Assembly: GCA_027324805.1 (NCBI GenBank)
Contig: DAHVRZ010000005.1
Location: forward strand, 1-50,077
DNA: 50,077 nucleotides
DNA from: Candidatus Parcubacteria bacterium
GTDB lineage: Bacteria > Patescibacteriota > Minisyncoccia > UBA6257 > 2-01-FULL-56-20
Direction: 5' to 3'
Positions 37,863 through 46,671 of this stretch are shown here, in pieces (the stretch's first letter is position 1; each line of letters opens with the position of its first letter). Under the pieces are notes generated by a model that was not told the origin of the DNA, searched no databases, and saw only the letters and a program-made list of their open reading frames with translations. Position numbers and translations under genes: made by a program.

Positions 37863-40424
37863 ATGGATGGCGCATCATATCCCGATGTTGCGGCGCTTGC
37901 GGCGTATGCCGACAACGATATTTTTCGATCGCTCGGCACGTCGGCGAAAGGCCTCGATCCGATGGAGGCCGCGCGTAGGTTCAAGGAATACGGGCCGAAC
38001 GAGTTCGGTGCCCACAAGAGGATCAGACCCGCACTCATTTTCCTTTCAAAGTTCCGGAACCCTCTTCAGATATTGCTGATCGCCGCGTCAGCTGTCACAT
38101 ATTCGCTCGGTTCGCATCTCGAGGCAATCATCATTCTTGCGATCGTGTTCGGCAGTGCCCTTATCGATTTCGTGAACAGCTACCGATCGGCGCAAGCGGC
38201 GGAGGCGCTCCAGAACAAAGTGCGTATCACTGCTGCGGTCATGCGCGGAGGTGAACTTGAGGAGAGAAACATGCGCGAAGTGGTTCCCGGGGATGTATTC
38301 AGCCTTGAAGCAGGTGACCTGGTCCCTGCGGATGGGTTACTGCTGGACGCAAAGGACCTTTTCCTCAACGAAAGTATGCTCACCGGCGAGTCGGTGCCGG
38401 TCGAGAAGTTTGCGGAGGTTCCTGCGGCAGGAGCCGACCGCGGTGCACGGACGGTACTTTTGGGCACGAGCGTGGTGAGCGGCAAGGGCCTTGCGGTGGC
38501 GTGCGAGACCGGCATCCATACGAAGGTTGGGGCGATCGCCGGCAAGCTCGCGAAGCCTGCCGAACCGACCGAGTTCGAACGGAATCTGAAGGATTTCAGC
38601 ATGTTCATCTTCCGTACGACCATCCTGCTTGTCCTCGCGGTCATTCTTCTTGATTATCTTTTTACCAAGCAGGATCCGCTCGAAATTTTTCTTTTCGCCG
38701 TTGCGATCGCGGTTGGAATCACGCCGGAACTCCTGCCTCTTATCGTGACGAGCAATCTTGCGAAAGGCGCCGTCCGCATGTCGGAAGGCGGCGTCATCGT
38801 GAAGCGGCTCGGTGCGATCCATAACTTCGGCGGAGTCGATGTGCTTTGTACCGACAAAACAGGAACGCTTACCGAGGACCGCATCACACTCGTCAAATGC
38901 CTCGATCCTTTCGGAAAGGAAAGCGAAGAAACGCTCTTTTGGGGCTACGTAAGCAGTACAAACCTCACCGGAATACGAGGCGTGCTCGATAAGGCTATCG
39001 AAGAGTTCAAGAAGGCCGAAGCCGAGGCCAAGGACGCTTCCTCGTGGAAGAAGGTGGATGAGATTCCTTTTGATGCGGAGCGACGGCTCGAGTCGGTCGT
39101 CGCACAAAAAGGGAACGAGGTTGTGCTTATCGCGAAGGGTGCTCCCGAGGGAATCCTTGGACATGCAACGCATTATGGCGGACTCGATCGTTCAAAGAAG
39201 CTCACTGCCGCGTCGCGTACGAAGATCGCCAAGCAATACGATGCGCTTTCGGCGGACGGATTCCGCGTACTTGCGGTCGGCATAAAGCGTGTTTCAAAGA
39301 GGAAGGCTTATGACAAGGATGACGAAGGAGGGCTTTCATTTCTCGGATTTCTTGCTTTTCTTGATCCGCCCAAGAAAAGCGTGAAAGATACGCTTACGCG
39401 GATGGCAGAGCATAACGTCAATATCAAGATCATCACGGGGGATAACTTCCTTGTGACGAAGCATATCGCCGAAGAAATTGGACTCGCCATCGTGAATCCG
39501 CTTACGGGCGACGATCTCTCGAAATTCGACGAACACCAATTGGCACGACGGGTCGAGGCGACGAATGTTTTCACGCGGGTCAATCCCGAACAGAAAGAGG
39601 CGATCATCCGGGCGCTCCGCTCAAACGGGCATGTCGTCGCCTATATGGGCGATGGCGTTAATGATGTGCTTTCCCTTAAGGAAGCGGATGTTGGCATTTC
39701 CGTGGACAATGCCGTGGATATCGCAAAGGAGACTGCCGACATCATCCTTTTGAAAAAAGGACTTGGCGAGATCATAGACGGCATCGTGGAGGGGCGGAAA
39801 ACGTTCGCCAACACGTTCAAATATCTCATGATGGCCCTTTCATCCAACTTCGGAAATATGTTCAGTATGCCTGTCGCATCACTATTCCTTCCGTTTCTTC
39901 CGATGACCGCGCCGCAGATTTTGCTCAATAATTTCCTCTACGATTCATCCCAGCTTGCGATTCCATTCGACAATGTCGACCCTGATTTTCTTGCGCGTCC
40001 GAAGAAATTCGATATTACATTCATGAAGAGGTTCATGATGATCTTCGGGCCCCTCTCGTCAGTGTTCGATTTTGCCACATTCGGCGTTCTCCTTATCGTG
40101 TTCCGCGCCTCGGGAGCGACATTTCAGACGGGCTGGTTCCTCGAATCGATCGCCACGCAGACGCTCGTTGTAAACATCATACGGAGCAAGTTCAATTTTT
40201 GGGCGAATGGTGGCCCAAGCAAGGCACTCCTCGGTGCGTCCATCGGTGCGGTTGTGCTGGCGTGGATCGTCGCTTATTCGCCGCTTGGTCCCGCATTCGG
40301 GTTCGCGCGCATCGGTGCTCCGGCTCTCGGTCTTATCCTTGTCATTGTGGCGGTCTACCTTGCGACCGTCGAAATAGCCAAGAAATATTTCTATCGGAGA
40401 TACGGGGCGCTTATTGAGAAATAG
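37863..40424 (+). CDS. P-type ATPase, MgtA-like (Mg2+-transporting)
   Basis: LNESMLTGESVPVEK; VDVLCTDKTGTLTEDRI; YMGDGVNDVLSLKEADVGISVDNAVDIAKETADIILL. Start follows TATAAT + 6 nt. Confidence 0.88.
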   Translation: MDGASYPDVAALAAYADNDIFRSLGTSAKGLDPMEAARRFKEYGPNEFGAHKRIRPALIFLSKFRNPLQILLIAASAVTYSLGSHLEAIIILAIVFGSALIDFVNSYRSAQAAEALQNKVRITAAVMRGGELEERNMREVVPGDVFSLEAGDLVPADGLLLDAKDLFLNESMLTGESVPVEKFAEVPAAGADRGARTVLLGTSVVSGKGLAVACETGIHTKVGAIAGKLAKPAEPTEFERNLKDFSMFIFRTTILLVLAVILLDYLFTKQDPLEIFLFAVAIAVGITPELLPLIVTSNLAKGAVRMSEGGVIVKRLGAIHNFGGVDVLCTDKTGTLTEDRITLVKCLDPFGKESEETLFWGYVSSTNLTGIRGVLDKAIEEFKKAEAEAKDASSWKKVDEIPFDAERRLESVVAQKGNEVVLIAKGAPEGILGHATHYGGLDRSKKLTAASRTKIAKQYDALSADGFRVLAVGIKRVSKRKAYDKDDEGGLSFLGFLAFLDPPKKSVKDTLTRMAEHNVNIKIITGDNFLVTKHIAEEIGLAIVNPLTGDDLSKFDEHQLARRVEATNVFTRVNPEQKEAIIRALRSNGHVVAYMGDGVNDVLSLKEADVGISVDNAVDIAKETADIILLKKGLGEIIDGIVEGRKTFANTFKYLMMALSSNFGNMFSMPVASLFLPFLPMTAPQILLNNFLYDSSQLAIPFDNVDPDFLARPKKFDITFMKRFMMIFGPLSSVFDFATFGVLLIVFRASGATFQTGWFLESIATQTLVVNIIRSKFNFWANGGPSKALLGASIGAVVLAWIVAYSPLGPAFGFARIGAPALGLILVIVAVYLATVEIAKKYFYRRYGALIEK

Positions 40425-40448
40425 CGAATAATATAATGCATAGTATGA

Positions 40449-40712
40449 TTTTTAAGAAGTATCGGAACCATACCACCCAATACTTGGATATTCGTCGCAT
40501 GCACATACGATGGCGCCATCCTCCGGATCTATTTCAATGGCGTGCTTGATTCTGCTCAGGCAATGTCTGCGCCGGACATTCCCATATTCATTAAAATCGG
40601 CGCTGAGTCATGGACCATCGGATATCTGGAAGGATCCCTCAATGATATGCGCATCTATGACCGGATATTTTCCGCTGCGGAAGTACAGGAGATATCCGAT
40701 GCCGAGAACTGA
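40449..40712 (+). pseudogene. C-terminal remnant of a LamG/concanavalin A-like lectin domain protein
   Basis: The 40449 frame, with no usable start, reads ...GTIPPNTWIFVACTYDGAILRIYFNGVLDSAQAMSAPDIPIFIKIGAESWTIGYLEGSLNDMRIYDRIFSAAEVQEISDAEN*; in-frame TGA at 40446-40448. Not in the ORF track. Confidence 0.75.
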
Positions 40713-40714
40713 TT

Positions 40715-41608
40715 TCAGCGGTTAATAAACCAAACGCCGGCAAGCACGAGGGCAAGCGAAACGAGTTTAAGGCTGAGCATGGAACGCGAGATATCTTCCT
40801 TCAGGATGCGCGGGAACCAGAGGGAGATGATCGTACCGTACAGAAAGACGAAAAGAGGGATGAGGCCGCCGATCACGGATACGAGGGAGACCGGGCCGAG
40901 GGCGATCGCGAAGAACCAGAACATCTGGCCGAGAAAATAGACGGCTTCGTTCGCGCCGACGGTCAGCCATGCTCCGGCACGCAATGCGCGGAACTGTACG
41001 ATACACCGGCGGTAATAGATCGCGAAAAGGATGAGCGCTCCGATCGCGATGCCCAGGAAGGTATATGCGGCAGTGCCCCAAAATCCCTGATCGAGTGTGA
41101 TGAATTTGAAGAGTACGGTGGGTGCCGCCCAAAGGACGCTTGTCAAAATGATCCACCCGAACGACTTTCGGATCCTGAACATTCGAATATCGAAGCGTTC
41201 CACTGCGAGAAGGAAGCTTCCCGCGAGGATGAGCATGAATGCGAACACCTGAAGGGCGGTGAGGGTTTCGCTCAGGAAAATAAACGAAAAAATAAGGACG
41301 AGCACCGGTACGAGCTGGAAAAAAGGCATGACCGTGGATGCATCATCGTATGAAAGCGCTTTGTAATACGGAACGAGCGCGATCTCGTCCATGATGCCTA
41401 CCGCAAGAAGGATGAGTACCTGCTCCGCGGAGAATGCGCCGAATCCCTTTATGGCGAAAATGATCGCGGCGCCGACGAGCACGATAATGCCCCCAAACGC
41501 ACTCAAAAAAATGGGATCCTTGATCCGTTTTTCAATGAGGAATTTATCGATAATGCTCGATGCGCCGAAAAGCGCCGGTGCCGCGAGAGCGAAAGCGAGC
41601 CAGGGCAT
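40715..41608 (-). CDS. EamA/DMT-family transporter
   Basis: 297 aa, ~10 TM segments in two repeats, EamA-like. Confidence 0.85.
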   Translation of the reverse strand: MPWLAFALAAPALFGASSIIDKFLIEKRIKDPIFLSAFGGIIVLVGAAIIFAIKGFGAFSAEQVLILLAVGIMDEIALVPYYKALSYDDASTVMPFFQLVPVLVLIFSFIFLSETLTALQVFAFMLILAGSFLLAVERFDIRMFRIRKSFGWIILTSVLWAAPTVLFKFITLDQGFWGTAAYTFLGIAIGALILFAIYYRRCIVQFRALRAGAWLTVGANEAVYFLGQMFWFFAIALGPVSLVSVIGGLIPLFVFLYGTIISLWFPRILKEDISRSMLSLKLVSLALVLAGVWFINR

Positions 41609-41620
41609 CGCGTACCTGCG

Positions 41621-42118
41621 TTACGCCTTTGATCTCTTTGCGACCGCCGATTTCTTTTCCACACTTTCGCTCACATTGAGCTTTCTGAGGAGATAGAGGA
41701 CGAAGGCGAGGATGATGGCCGTCGTGATCGCGAACGGGATGAGGCCGATACCCACAAGCGCGCCGATGCCGGCTGCCGCCCATACGAGCGCCGCGGTCGT
41801 CACGCCGCGTGGATGATCGTTCTGTTTGATGATGATGCCGGCGCCGAGGAATCCGATGCCGACCACGATGTTTGCGATTACGGCAAGGAAGCCGCTGTTG
41901 CGCGCAACGACGTCGCCGAGCGACGACCCCGTACCGGGGTAGACGATATAGGGCAACGAAATGCTTATCATTGAAAAGATAGCCGCACCTGTCGTCACGA
42001 GTCCCAGTGTCCGCACGCCCGCCTCTTCCTTTCCGACAAGTTCGCGTTCGAGGCCGAGAAGCGCCCCAAGGACGAGTGCGATAAGAAAACGTCCGAGCAT
42101 TTGTTCAAACGTCAACAT
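41621..42118 (-). CDS. MgtC/SapB-family membrane protein
   Basis: FLIALVLGALLGLERELVGKEEAGVRTLGLVTTGAAIFSM...GIGFLGAGIIIK...RGVTTAALVWAAAGIGALVG. Start 42118 (TAATAT + 7 nt), not 42565. Confidence 0.9.
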   Translation of the reverse strand: MLTFEQMLGRFLIALVLGALLGLERELVGKEEAGVRTLGLVTTGAAIFSMISISLPYIVYPGTGSSLGDVVARNSGFLAVIANIVVGIGFLGAGIIIKQNDHPRGVTTAALVWAAAGIGALVGIGLIPFAITTAIILAFVLYLLRKLNVSESVEKKSAVAKRSKA

Positions 42119-42148
42119 TGTACTAATATTACCATATTGCTTACAGCT

Positions 42149-43552
42149 ATGAGAACAAACGTCATCGATATCGTTGCGAAGGAGGGGCAGGAAATCGAGG
42201 TATATGGCTGGGTCCATGCCCGGAGGGATCACGGAAAGCTTGTTTTCATCGACCTGCGGGACCGTAGCGGCCTCATGCAGGTGGTCTTCGGCCCCAAGAT
42301 CGCAGGCGCGTCGGACCTGCGTCTCGAATATGTCGTGAAGGTCACCGGTATGGTGAACAAACGTCCGGAGAACATGATCAATGACAAAATCCCGACCGGA
42401 AAGCACGAGATCTTCGCGAGCGGGCTTGAGATCCTGAATGTCTCCAATGAAATGCCGATCCCAGTGGATACGGACGGGTACGACATCAACGAGGAAAAAC
42501 GTTTGAAATACCGCTATCTCGATCTTCGCCGCGAGCGTCTTGCGAAGAACATCGCGTTCCGTCACGGGACGATCTCGTTCATCCGTAATTTCCTCAACGA
42601 GCAGGGATTCTATGAAGTCGAGACGCCGAACCTCACCCGTTCCACGCCGGAAGGAGCGCGTGATTATCTCGTACCTTCCCGCATCCAGAAGGGGAATTTT
42701 TACGCCCTTCCGCAGTCGCCCCAGCAGTACAAACAGCTTCTCATGGTGGCCGGCATCGAAAAATATTTCCAGATTGCGAGGTGCTTCCGCGACGAGGACA
42801 CGCGGGGCGACCGACAGCCGGAGTTCACTCAGCTCGATATGGAAATGAGCTTCGTCGAGGAGGAAGATGTTTTGAAACTCAACGAAGAACTTCTCATCGC
42901 ACTCGTCAAGAAGGTCTCTCCGGAAAAAAAGATTCAGGAGATCCCGTTCCCGCGCCTCACTTATAAGGAGTCAATGGAACGGTATGGTACCGACCGTCCG
43001 GATCTCCGTACCGACAAGAACGATCCGAACCTCCTTGCATTTTGCTGGGTGATCGACTTTCCGTTCTTCGAAAAAACGGATGAAGGCGGATGGACCTTCA
43101 CGCACAACCCATTCTCTGCGCCGAAGCCGGAATTCATGGACGACCTTCTCGCCAAGCGTAATATCGAGGGCATCCTCACCACGCAGTACGATGTGGCGAT
43201 GAACGGGCTTGAGATCGGGGGTGGAAGCATCCGTAATCATCGCCCCGAGGCGCTTGAGGCGGTGTTTGAAATAATGGGCTTCGAAAAAGAACGTATCCAC
43301 AAGAATTTCGGGCATATACTCGAGGCGCTCGGCTATGGCGCGCCGCCCCATGGCGGCATTGCCTGGGGTCTTGATCGGCTCATTTCGCTCCTGCGCGCGG
43401 AGCCGAACATCCGCGAGGTGATTGCCTTTCCGAAAACGGGCGATGGACGCGATCCGATGATGGGTTCGCCCGCGGAGGTGGATGATGCGCAACTCAAGGA
43501 GCTTGGGATCCTGATCGATGAAAAAGCGCAACCGAAAGAGGGTAAAAAATAA
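42149..43552 (+). CDS. aspS: Aspartyl-tRNA synthetase lacking the GAD insertion domain
   Basis: YGWVHARRDHGKLVFIDLRDRSGLMQVV; RYLDLRR; FRDEDTRGDRQPEFTQLDMEMSF; GIAWGLDRL. Confidence 0.95.
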   Translation: MRTNVIDIVAKEGQEIEVYGWVHARRDHGKLVFIDLRDRSGLMQVVFGPKIAGASDLRLEYVVKVTGMVNKRPENMINDKIPTGKHEIFASGLEILNVSNEMPIPVDTDGYDINEEKRLKYRYLDLRRERLAKNIAFRHGTISFIRNFLNEQGFYEVETPNLTRSTPEGARDYLVPSRIQKGNFYALPQSPQQYKQLLMVAGIEKYFQIARCFRDEDTRGDRQPEFTQLDMEMSFVEEEDVLKLNEELLIALVKKVSPEKKIQEIPFPRLTYKESMERYGTDRPDLRTDKNDPNLLAFCWVIDFPFFEKTDEGGWTFTHNPFSAPKPEFMDDLLAKRNIEGILTTQYDVAMNGLEIGGGSIRNHRPEALEAVFEIMGFEKERIHKNFGHILEALGYGAPPHGGIAWGLDRLISLLRAEPNIREVIAFPKTGDGRDPMMGSPAEVDDAQLKELGILIDEKAQPKEGKK

Positions 43553-43573
43553 ACCATAAAAAATAACAACATC

Positions 43574-44068
43574 ATGGAACGTTCGCTCGTATTGCTCAAG
43601 CCGGATGCATTGGATCGGGGTATCGTCGGAGAGGTTATTCATCGTTTCGAGCGTGCCGGCATCAAGATCGTCGGTATGAAGATGGTGGTTGCAAACGAAG
43701 AAACCGCCAAAAAGCATTACACGGAAGATCTGGCGCAGCGGCGCGGTGAGGCGGTCCGCAACCTCATGATCTCAATGATCTCCTCCGGCCCGATTGTCGC
43801 ACTGGCTCTCGAAGGCGTGGAAGTGGTCGAGGTCGTCCGCAAGATGGTCGGTACGACCGAACCGAAGTCCGCAGCACCGGGCACGATCCGCGGTGACTTT
43901 GCGCATGTGTCCTTCAAACACGCCGATGAACATAAGATGGGTGTGTTCAATCTCATTCACGCGTCGGGTTCCAAAGAAGAAGGTGAAACCGAAATTGCGG
44001 TGTGGTTCAAACCCGAGGAGCTTGTCGAGCATCACCCCTCCTATACCCATATCACCTTGAAGCAATAG
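43574..44068 (+). CDS. ndk: Nucleoside diphosphate kinase
   Basis: ERSLVLLKPDAL; GTIRGDFA; NLIHASGS active site. Confidence 0.95.
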   Translation: MERSLVLLKPDALDRGIVGEVIHRFERAGIKIVGMKMVVANEETAKKHYTEDLAQRRGEAVRNLMISMISSGPIVALALEGVEVVEVVRKMVGTTEPKSAAPGTIRGDFAHVSFKHADEHKMGVFNLIHASGSKEEGETEIAVWFKPEELVEHHPSYTHITLKQ

Positions 44069-44083
44069 GCTTTATTTATCACC

Positions 44084-44461
44084 ATGGAATTCATTCATAC
44101 TGATCATCCCATAGAGAATGAATATCCAAAGTTGGTAAGGGATAATATACCCGCCATCATCGAAGCGCATACGGGTGCGGCACCGGAAACACGGATTGCG
44201 GCGGACGATGCCGAGTTCGAGCGTTTCCTGTTGAAGAAGGTTGTCGAAGAGGCGACGGAACTCCAGCATTCCGCGGAGCAAGACAATCTTGAAGAGGAGA
44301 TTGCGGACCTCAATGAGATCATTGCGTCGCTTTTGAAACTTCGGGACAGGAAGGAGGATGAGATCGCCGCCATTCAAATGGAGAAGCGCGAGAAGAACGG
44401 CGGATTCGACAAGCGCATCATCATGCTTTCGAAGATAGCGAAGCCCGAAAGCGGGAAATAA
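44084..44461 (+). CDS. MazG-like nucleotide pyrophosphohydrolase
   Basis: YPKLVRDNIPAIIEAH...FLLKKVVEEATELQHS...LEEEIADLNEIIASLL. Confidence 0.8.
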   Translation: MEFIHTDHPIENEYPKLVRDNIPAIIEAHTGAAPETRIAADDAEFERFLLKKVVEEATELQHSAEQDNLEEEIADLNEIIASLLKLRDRKEDEIAAIQMEKREKNGGFDKRIIMLSKIAKPESGK

Positions 44462-44472
44462 CTCCAGCTTTT

Positions 44473-44940
44473 ATGAAACAAACGAACATCTGCTTTTTGG
44501 TCAAAGACGGGAACGTTCTTCTTGGTATGAAGAAGAGGGGTTTTGGTGTGGGAAAATGGAATGGGTTCGGGGGTAAGGTGGAGGCCGGCGAGGATCCGAA
44601 GAGCGCGATCATTCGCGAGCTCAAAGAGGAGGCCGGCGTGGATGTCGCACCGGACGATCTCCGGGACGCCGGCATCCTTACATTTACATTTAAGGATAAT
44701 TCCGATTGGGACAATTCCTGCCAGGTCTTTACGACCGAAACATGGACCGGCGATCCTGCGGAATCGGATGAGATGAGGCCGATGTGGTATCCCATTTCCG
44801 AACTTCCATTCGAATCGATGTGGGCGGACGATCCGCATTGGGTGCCGCTCGTGCTTCAAGGGAGGAAGATCAATGGAAGGTTTCTTTTTGACGATAAAGG
44901 GGGTGAGTTACTGAACTTCGCCGTTTCGACGAAACAATAA
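44473..44940 (+). CDS. Nudix hydrolase, MTH1/8-oxo-dGTPase-like
   Basis: Nudix box GGKVEAGEDPKSAIIRELKEEAGV; WNGFGGK; WADDPHW. Confidence 0.88.
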   Translation: MKQTNICFLVKDGNVLLGMKKRGFGVGKWNGFGGKVEAGEDPKSAIIRELKEEAGVDVAPDDLRDAGILTFTFKDNSDWDNSCQVFTTETWTGDPAESDEMRPMWYPISELPFESMWADDPHWVPLVLQGRKINGRFLFDDKGGELLNFAVSTKQ

Positions 44941-44970
44941 AAAAGCCCCATGAGGGGCTTTTTTTATCGC
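44939..44970 (+). terminator. Terminator AAAAGCCCC-ATGA-GGGGCTTTTTTT
   Basis: Stem-loop plus T-run. Confidence 0.88.
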
Positions 44971-44983
44971 TTCCGTCCATCCC

Positions 44984-45709
44984 TTATCCCTCTTTTTCAA
45001 ATGCCTTCACAATAGGATCAAAATCGCCTTCCATGATTTTTTCGATGTTGTGCCATTTCTTTCCGATGCGGTGGTCGGTGATACGGTCGTCCGGGAAATT
45101 GTAGGTGCGGATCTTTTCCGAGCGATCGCCGGTTCCGATCTGTTCGCGGCGCATGTCGGTGACGTTGCCGGTGGCTCTGATCTGCTCGATCTCATAAAGT
45201 TTGGCGCGGAGAACATCCATCGCCTTTTCGCGGTTCGCATATTGCGAGCGTTCCTCGCGCGATGCGACAACGATACCCGTTGGCTTGTGGAGGATCCGCA
45301 CCGCAGTTTCCACTTTATTGACGTTCTGGCCGCCGGGTCCGCCCGCGCGGGAAAAGGTCACTTCGAGATCGTTGTCCGCGATGCGGACCTCTTTCGCTTC
45401 GACGATCGGAAGGATTGCAACCGATGCGGTCGAGGTGTGGACGCGGCCCGACTTTTCGGTGACCGGGATCCGCTGGACGCGATGCACGCCCGATTCATGT
45501 TTGAACGCATCATAGCATCCTTCGCCCTTCACTTCGGCGACGAGGTGTTTGTAGCCCTGGCCGTTATCATTCGAATCGAGGACGGAAAAGGTCCAGCCCT
45601 GTTTGGCGCAATAACGCTGGTACATGCGTGCAAGATCTCCGGCGAAAATGGATGCTTCGTCGCCGCCGGCACCAGCCCGGATTTCCATGATGATTTTATT
45701 GGTGGTCAT
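44984..45709 (-). CDS. prfA: Peptide chain release factor 1, N-terminally short form
   Basis: [50 protein letters not shown] (PxT); [19 protein letters not shown]; 241 aa. Confidence 0.9.
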   Translation of the reverse strand: MTTNKIIMEIRAGAGGDEASIFAGDLARMYQRYCAKQGWTFSVLDSNDNGQGYKHLVAEVKGEGCYDAFKHESGVHRVQRIPVTEKSGRVHTSTASVAILPIVEAKEVRIADNDLEVTFSRAGGPGGQNVNKVETAVRILHKPTGIVVASREERSQYANREKAMDVLRAKLYEIEQIRATGNVTDMRREQIGTGDRSEKIRTYNFPDDRITDHRIGKKWHNIEKIMEGDFDPIVKAFEKEG

Positions 45710-45739
45710 AACGGGACTATCCTATCACATCGGGCGGAA

Positions 45740-45800
45740 TATGAAAATAAAAAAAGGGCCTTTGCCGGAGGCCGTGGTTACGGTCGGCAAAGGTCCCTTG
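45740..45800 (-). terminator. Terminator for the Ser-rich/LysM operon
   Basis: GGGCCTTTGCCG...CGGCAAAGGTCCC hairpin; minus strand continues into TTTTTTTATTTT. Confidence 0.75.
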
Positions 45801-45825
45801 AGTGATGATGTGTACTGACAAAGTG

Positions 45826-46659
45826 CTATTGCGGCGCCGGTGCGGGCACTGAAGCGTTTGCACCTGCCGATGCGCTTGAGCTCGAACCTGAGTTCGATTT
45901 GCTCTTGCTCGAGCTTGAACTGTTGCTCGCGCTCGAGCTTGAACTCGAGCTGTTGCCTCCGGTCGCCGAGGCGTTTCCGCCTTGACCCCCGGTGGCGCTT
46001 GCCGAGTTGTTGCCCGCGTTGGAGACGCTCGCTCCACCTCCGCTCTGGGACACGTTGATGCCTGCCACGTTCTGGTAGGCCATGCCCATGCTGAAGCCGG
46101 TTGCGTCCGTCATGTGATACAGGAGCTGCCACAAGTGATCGTGTTTCAGATACCCAGCCCTCATTGTTACGAGGTTGGTATCCGCCTGCATCGCCTTCTT
46201 GCGAAGGGGCAGGAGCTCATTGTCGTCTGTTGTCTGCTGAGCAACAAGCCCTGCGTCGGCGTGGATCTTCTCGATCTGCGCCTCTGCGAGCATCCTCTCG
46301 GTTTCTGCGCGGAACTGGTTCGTTCCTTGTGAGGGGATCTGGACTTGTTGGAGCCTCTGCTGATCCGTGTCGGCCTTTTCTTTTTCGGAGTCGGCCCAGG
46401 TCTGCAGGGGTTTCTCGAGACAGCATGGCATCATGAGCGGCAGGGTTGGAATCTCTGCCGCCGCCGGTGCGGGCTGCGGTTTCGGACTGGAAGCAATGTG
46501 CACGGTCTTTGGGGCCGGAGGGAGCACCGCATAGCAGTGCTTCACGTCCCCGCCGCACGGCGGGCAATTGCTCTTCGTGTTGGGCGGTTTCTGCGCACCC
46601 TGGGCAAGCAACCCCAGGGCAGAGAACAACATGGTGAGAACGACGAGGTGTTTCCTCAT
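45826..46659 (-). CDS. Secreted hypothetical protein with Ser/Asn/Gly low-complexity C-terminus
   Basis: Signal peptide; ...SSSSSSASNSSSSSKSKSNSGSSSSASAGANASV; upstream SD aaggaggagcgATG. Confidence 0.75.
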   Translation of the reverse strand: MRKHLVVLTMLFSALGLLAQGAQKPPNTKSNCPPCGGDVKHCYAVLPPAPKTVHIASSPKPQPAPAAAEIPTLPLMMPCCLEKPLQTWADSEKEKADTDQQRLQQVQIPSQGTNQFRAETERMLAEAQIEKIHADAGLVAQQTTDDNELLPLRKKAMQADTNLVTMRAGYLKHDHLWQLLYHMTDATGFSMGMAYQNVAGINVSQSGGGASVSNAGNNSASATGGQGGNASATGGNSSSSSSSASNSSSSSKSKSNSGSSSSASAGANASVPAPAPQ

Positions 46660-46671
46660 CGCTCCTCCTTC

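Noticed and set aside
41621-42565. Long version (314 aa) of the MgtC ORF
   Set aside because: The extra N-terminus is antisense to aspS and not MgtC-like; MLTFEQ at 42118 preceded by TAATAT + 7 nt is the likely start.
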